A DNA stretch of 64,000 nt from Chrysoperla carnea (lineage: Eukaryota; Arthropoda; Insecta; Neuroptera; Chrysopidae). The notes below the pieces were generated by a model. The model was not told the origin of the DNA, did not search any database, and saw only the letters and a list, made by a program, of their open reading frames with translations. The stretch covers positions 88,043 to 152,042 of the forward strand of contig NW_025408268.1 in assembly GCF_905475395.1 (NCBI RefSeq). The letters run 5' to 3'. Shown in pieces: positions 60,377 through 64,000 of the stretch (the first letter of the stretch is position 1; each line of letters opens with the position of its first letter). Position numbers and translations under genes: made by a program.

Positions 60377-61819
60377 TCAACAAATAATGCTATAGTGGCC
60401 CCATGGTTTTGTTTCACATGAATTGTGAGTAATGTATCGTTTTTGGTCAAATGGTGATAAGCCCACTTTCTGCTGTTTGATGGTATGTAAGCGGTGTCGC
60501 TTGGATTGGATGCTTTGCTGAACATGGTAAAAGTTACGGTTCTCAAGCAAACACCGCTTATAGTCCTCAAAAGTAAGTTTTCGGATAGCTGACTTCTTGA
60601 GACCCTTGGATCGTTTAGTCTCTTTTTTATTTTGCACCCGAATAGCATACATTTTGCTACGTAATCCGACAAATTCTAGCATAACATCACCATTATTTTC
60701 ATCGGACATTAAACCCTTGACTTTCTTATTACGTAGTGGCATACCATAGATGTTGTCGGGTGCATAGTCAGCCGTATCAAAACGATTAATATCCTGTTTC
60801 ATGACCTCATAGACGTCAGTATTTTTCACGCTATAAATTAGACTATCGGTGTCTGTGTATAATAACCTAACATTTGTGGGGTTGTACCGTTGGTACATGT
60901 AGTTGTAGTGGAAGTCATACACAAACGTTTTCGATATGTCTAAAATTGTGAAGCCTATGTAGATGGGTTTGTTGAAACGTATCTGTGATTTTTTCATTTC
61001 AACAATACTGACGTCATTGTCGAGCACCATCATACTGTGAAAATTGGGATTGGCAATTAATTTCTTCACACCATGTTTTCCATCCCAATTTTTTCGTATG
61101 TACACAACCCGATGTTTCCTCACATTCTCCATGGTTTTACCGAAGATGGCATTAATCATGAGTTTGAATAATGCTTTTTCAAACTCATTTGAGGCGTTCT
61201 TGCGCATCTCGGTATTGAAATCAATATATGGTTTCAACCATGCAGATTGATCGAATTGTAACACACGGTGGTATTTTGTTACCTTAACACCGAGTTGTGT
61301 ATACAGTTTTAAATTCCTGTAGTGCACGACATAGTTGGTCTTATTGTAAAGGGTTGACAGAAGATATTTTTGTTTTGATCCAGGTGGTTTCGTTGTCTCC
61401 GGACATGGCGGTAAATCGCTAAAGTTATCATGTAGATGTTGGGGTATTTCAAGGTCTACTTCTAAAATGTACCCGACTGGTGAATCATCTGCAACATCCT
61501 CGATGTTTGGTGTGTCGACCCACTTAAAATTTCCTGTTGGTAGGTATCCACACATTGCTGCACCATATAGGTTCACCACATCATAATACATAAGGTAGAC
61601 ATCTTCTTGAGTTTTATCATACCCCTCTTCCATGTACTTATTGTTTGCCTTAGCATAGCGATTAGAACATTGACTTACACCGCCTCTGATTCCTTTCTCG
61701 ATAAACAACAAGTCATCAATATCCGTGAACAATTCCAATTTGATATTGGTGTATTTCAACATGGCGCTCCACGTATAGCCAGGAAGTGTGTAATAGTGAC
61801 TAGGATCAAGACTATAGCT
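60377..61819 (-). pseudogene. polB: DNA polymerase B, C-terminal half only
   Basis: About 480 codons matching the last part of exon 4 of the polymerase at 43973-47854, from [10 protein letters not shown] to the stop. It keeps motifs A (DVVNLYGA), B ([11 protein letters not shown]) and C (YTDTDSLIY) but lacks the whole N-terminal region and the exonuclease. Seven amino-acid differences were noted, about 98.5 percent identity; one (KRY for KRH near the end) matches the family consensus, so the element 1 copy carries the changed residue there. The break at 61819-61821 joins it, out of frame, to the 120-aa gene of the terminal repeat. Confidence 0.92.
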
Positions 61820-61820
61820 A

Positions 61821-62100
61821 TTCTTCCAATTTTCTCCTCCACCCTCAAATACCCCGGTTTTGTGTTAAATAATTTAATCATGTTGTCCGTCAACACTGCA
61901 AACCTAGATGGTAGAAAAACTCCCTCGTTTTCTGTACCATCTAGGCTTATATCCACTAAAACTTTTATTGATGGCCCATGTATCGTTAGAATCCGCTCCA
62001 TTTTTAGTATTTTTAATTTTTTTTTCAGTGGCAAGTCGTCCATTTTTATGCATGGTCGCACTAAACAACTATCTAATAATTTTAATTCTGCTCTATTCAT
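61821..62100 (-). pseudogene. 120-aa gene, 3' truncated mirror copy
   Basis: First 93 codons of the gene at 52971-53333, identical as far as seen, then fused to inverted polymerase sequence. The fused frame adds 21 unrelated codons and stops at 61756. TATA (about 62157-62167) and initiator are present, so it could be transcribed into the polymerase fragment. Confidence 0.8.
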
Positions 62101-64000
62101 TTTGATTAATATTATGAATATTTAATGAAAACTGATGTTACCGTAATGTCGAGCGCCTTTTTTATATGATTACCACCACTCCAAAAATCCCCCCCCACCA
62201 GCAGAAATTATTATCTAACATGCGTAAAATTATTTTAAGATCTAATGCGATTCAAACAAGTTTAAACATGTTCAAACAAGTTTGAACATGTATTTTTATT
62301 CAAACAAGTTTGAACTTGTAACAGGATGATGATATCATATTTTTCAAGGTCAAATCTATTTCAACATATTTTTGAGAATAGCTGACACGTGTAAAATTAT
62401 TTTAAGATCAAAGTCCATTCAAACAAGTTTGAACATGTATTTTTATTATGTAAATTTCAAGTGTCATATTACATTGCTTAATCATAAAAAATATTAATAT
62501 CCGGTCACGTGTTTTGACACATGTAAAATTATTTCAAACAAGTTTGAACTTGTAACAAGATGATGATATCATATTTTTCAAGGTCAAATTAACATATTCT
62601 TGAAAATTGCTGACACGTGTAAAATTATTTTAAGATCAAAGTCCATTCAAACAAGTTTGAACATGTATTTTTATTATGTAAATTTCAAGTGTCATATTAC
62701 ATTGCTTAATCATAAAAAAATATTAACATCCTGTCACGTATCTTGAATTTTATCGTGTATACTTAAAGTGTCAAATTACAATATTTTTCAAGGTTAGATG
62801 ATATCTATTTCAACATATTCTTGAAAATTGCTGACTCATAATATTCTTTTCTTGGAATTCAGATTTGCAAATTATTATCTAACACGTTCAAGTGTCATAT
62901 TACATTGCTAATCATAAAAAAATATTAGCATCCGGTCACGTGTTTTGACACATGTAAAATTATTTCAAACAAGTTTGAACTTGTTATAAGATGATGATAT
63001 CATATTTTTCAAGGTCAAATTAACATATTCTTGAAAATTGCTGACACGTGTAAAATTATTTTAAGATCAAAGTCCATTCAAACAAGTTTGAACATGTATT
63101 TTTATTATGTAAATTTCAAGTGTCATATTACATTGCTTAATCATAAAAAAAAAAAAATATTAACATCCGGTCACGTGTTTTGACACATGTAAAATTATTT
63201 CAAACAAGTTTGAACTTGTTATAAGATGATGATATCATATTTTTCAAGGTCAAATTAACATATTCTTGAAAATTGCTGACACGTGTGAAATTATTTTAAG
63301 ATCAAAGTCCATTCAAACAAGTTTGAACATGTATTTTTATTATGTAAATTTCAAGTGTCATATTACAATGCTGACTCAATAAAAAAAAAAAAAAAAAAAA
63401 ATATTAACATCCGGTCACGTATCTTGAATTTTATCATGTATATTTAAAGTGTCAAATTACAATATTTTTCAAGGTCAAATTAACATATTCTTGAAAATTG
63501 CTAACTAATGTCAACGTCCCGCCCCCCGTTCACTCCCCGTCAAGCACCACTATTGGTCAAAGCCAATGACGTCATCAATGCTTAGGCAGCCATTATTCTC
63601 CTCCACCACACCTCCCGACGCCATCTTAATTTACTATTGGCCAATGCCGAGGTTTCCAACATTCACCTAGGTTTGCCCTTACGTCCCGCCCCCTGTTCAC
63701 TCTCCGCCACTATTGGTTAAAGCCAACCCCCCCCCCGTTTAGCCATTCCTCACCCCACCACACCTCCCAACGCCATCTTGATTTTTACAGCGCTACTATT
63801 GGTCAAAGCCAATGACGTCATCAATGCTTAGGCAGCCATTATTCCCCAACACCACACCTCCCGACGCCATCTTGATTTACTATTGGTCAATGACGTCATC
63901 TATCCCCTCCAACTTCCGAGGTTTCCAACATTCACCTAGGTTTGCCCTTTTTTGAAAAGTGTACCATCCAACTGTGCTGAAAGGTACATGACTCTTCTAC
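61821..64000 (-). repeat. Right terminal inverted repeat of element 2
   Basis: Reverse complement of 51073-53250, of almost equal length (2180 against 2178 bp). It carries the mirrored promoter, the subrepeats and the GC-rich CRE/CCAAT module (63500-63900). The last ten bases, ACTCTTCTAC, lack only the final T of the terminus. Confidence 0.92.

Larger units (their letters stand above)
51072..64000 (-). mobile_element. Polinton-derived element 2, nested in element 1
   Basis: Bounded by AGTAGAAGAG at 51072 and by its reverse complement, which reaches the last base of the window; one more T would complete it. Terminal inverted repeats are about 2.18 kb (51072-53250 and 61821-64000). The interior holds two unknown plus-strand genes, decayed integrase tails, a minus-strand spliced gene, an ATPase pseudogene, and an inverted copy (57321-61820) of 46411-50836 from element 1. 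At about 12.9 kb, without integrase core, full polymerase or capsid genes, it is non-autonomous. Confidence 0.75.

Overview
The window looks like a piece of an AT-rich animal genome, most likely an insect. The evidence is a 38.6-kb tandem satellite, GT-AG introns of only 55-71 bp, a TATA box with a TCAGT initiator 31 bp downstream, a copia-type LTR retroelement, and Maverick/Polinton DNA transposons with protein-primed DNA polymerase B and an adenovirus-like gene set. No host housekeeping gene, rRNA or tRNA was recognised. The species cannot be named from the sequence.

Region 1 (1-42259) is one satellite with a 165-bp monomer, about 234 copies, interrupted once. Because 165 is divisible by 3 and one frame of the monomer has no stop, long repetitive reading frames run through it; I read these as by-products of the satellite, not genes. 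The array is layered: the monomer, 13- and 14-monomer blocks, a 27-monomer higher-order repeat of about 4.46 kb, and a trace of a period of about 12.4 kb. At 15870-19531 a very young copia-type element sits in it, with 185-bp LTRs that look identical and a 5-bp target duplication GACTC. The element lies on the minus strand. It keeps gag, protease and the zinc-binding start of integrase, but the integrase core, reverse transcriptase and RNase H are replaced by about 200 codons I cannot assign.

Region 2 (42260-51071) is a Polinton-family element inserted in the satellite, called element 1 here. Its left terminal repeat has a GC-rich front carrying CRE, CCAAT and AAGATGGCG motifs, followed by AT-rich subrepeats. 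Then come a four-exon, apparently intact protein-primed DNA polymerase B (1234 aa), a 141-aa protein of unknown function, and a decayed right part: only the C-terminal tail of integrase, long minisatellites, a protease fragment and a truncated PX-like gene.

Region 3 (51072-64000) looks like a second, internally rearranged Polinton (element 2) inserted into the PX-like gene of element 1. It starts with the same AGTAGAAGAG terminus, and its mirror image ends exactly at the window edge. Its inverted terminal repeats are about 2.18 kb. On the left they lead into a 120-aa and a spliced 205-aa gene of unknown function. On the right they fuse to an inverted, nearly identical copy of the 3' half of element 1 (polymerase C-terminal half, 141-aa gene, integrase tail, minisatellites, protease fragment). 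Between the arms lie three decayed integrase tails, a newly modelled four-exon minus-strand gene of 74 codons, and a pseudogene of the FtsK/A32-like packaging ATPase.

Taken together, this is a non-autonomous Polinton lineage. It preserves replication (polymerase) and terminal repeats but has lost integrase and packaging capacity, and it has amplified in inverted, nested form inside a probable heterochromatic satellite. No capsid gene was seen.
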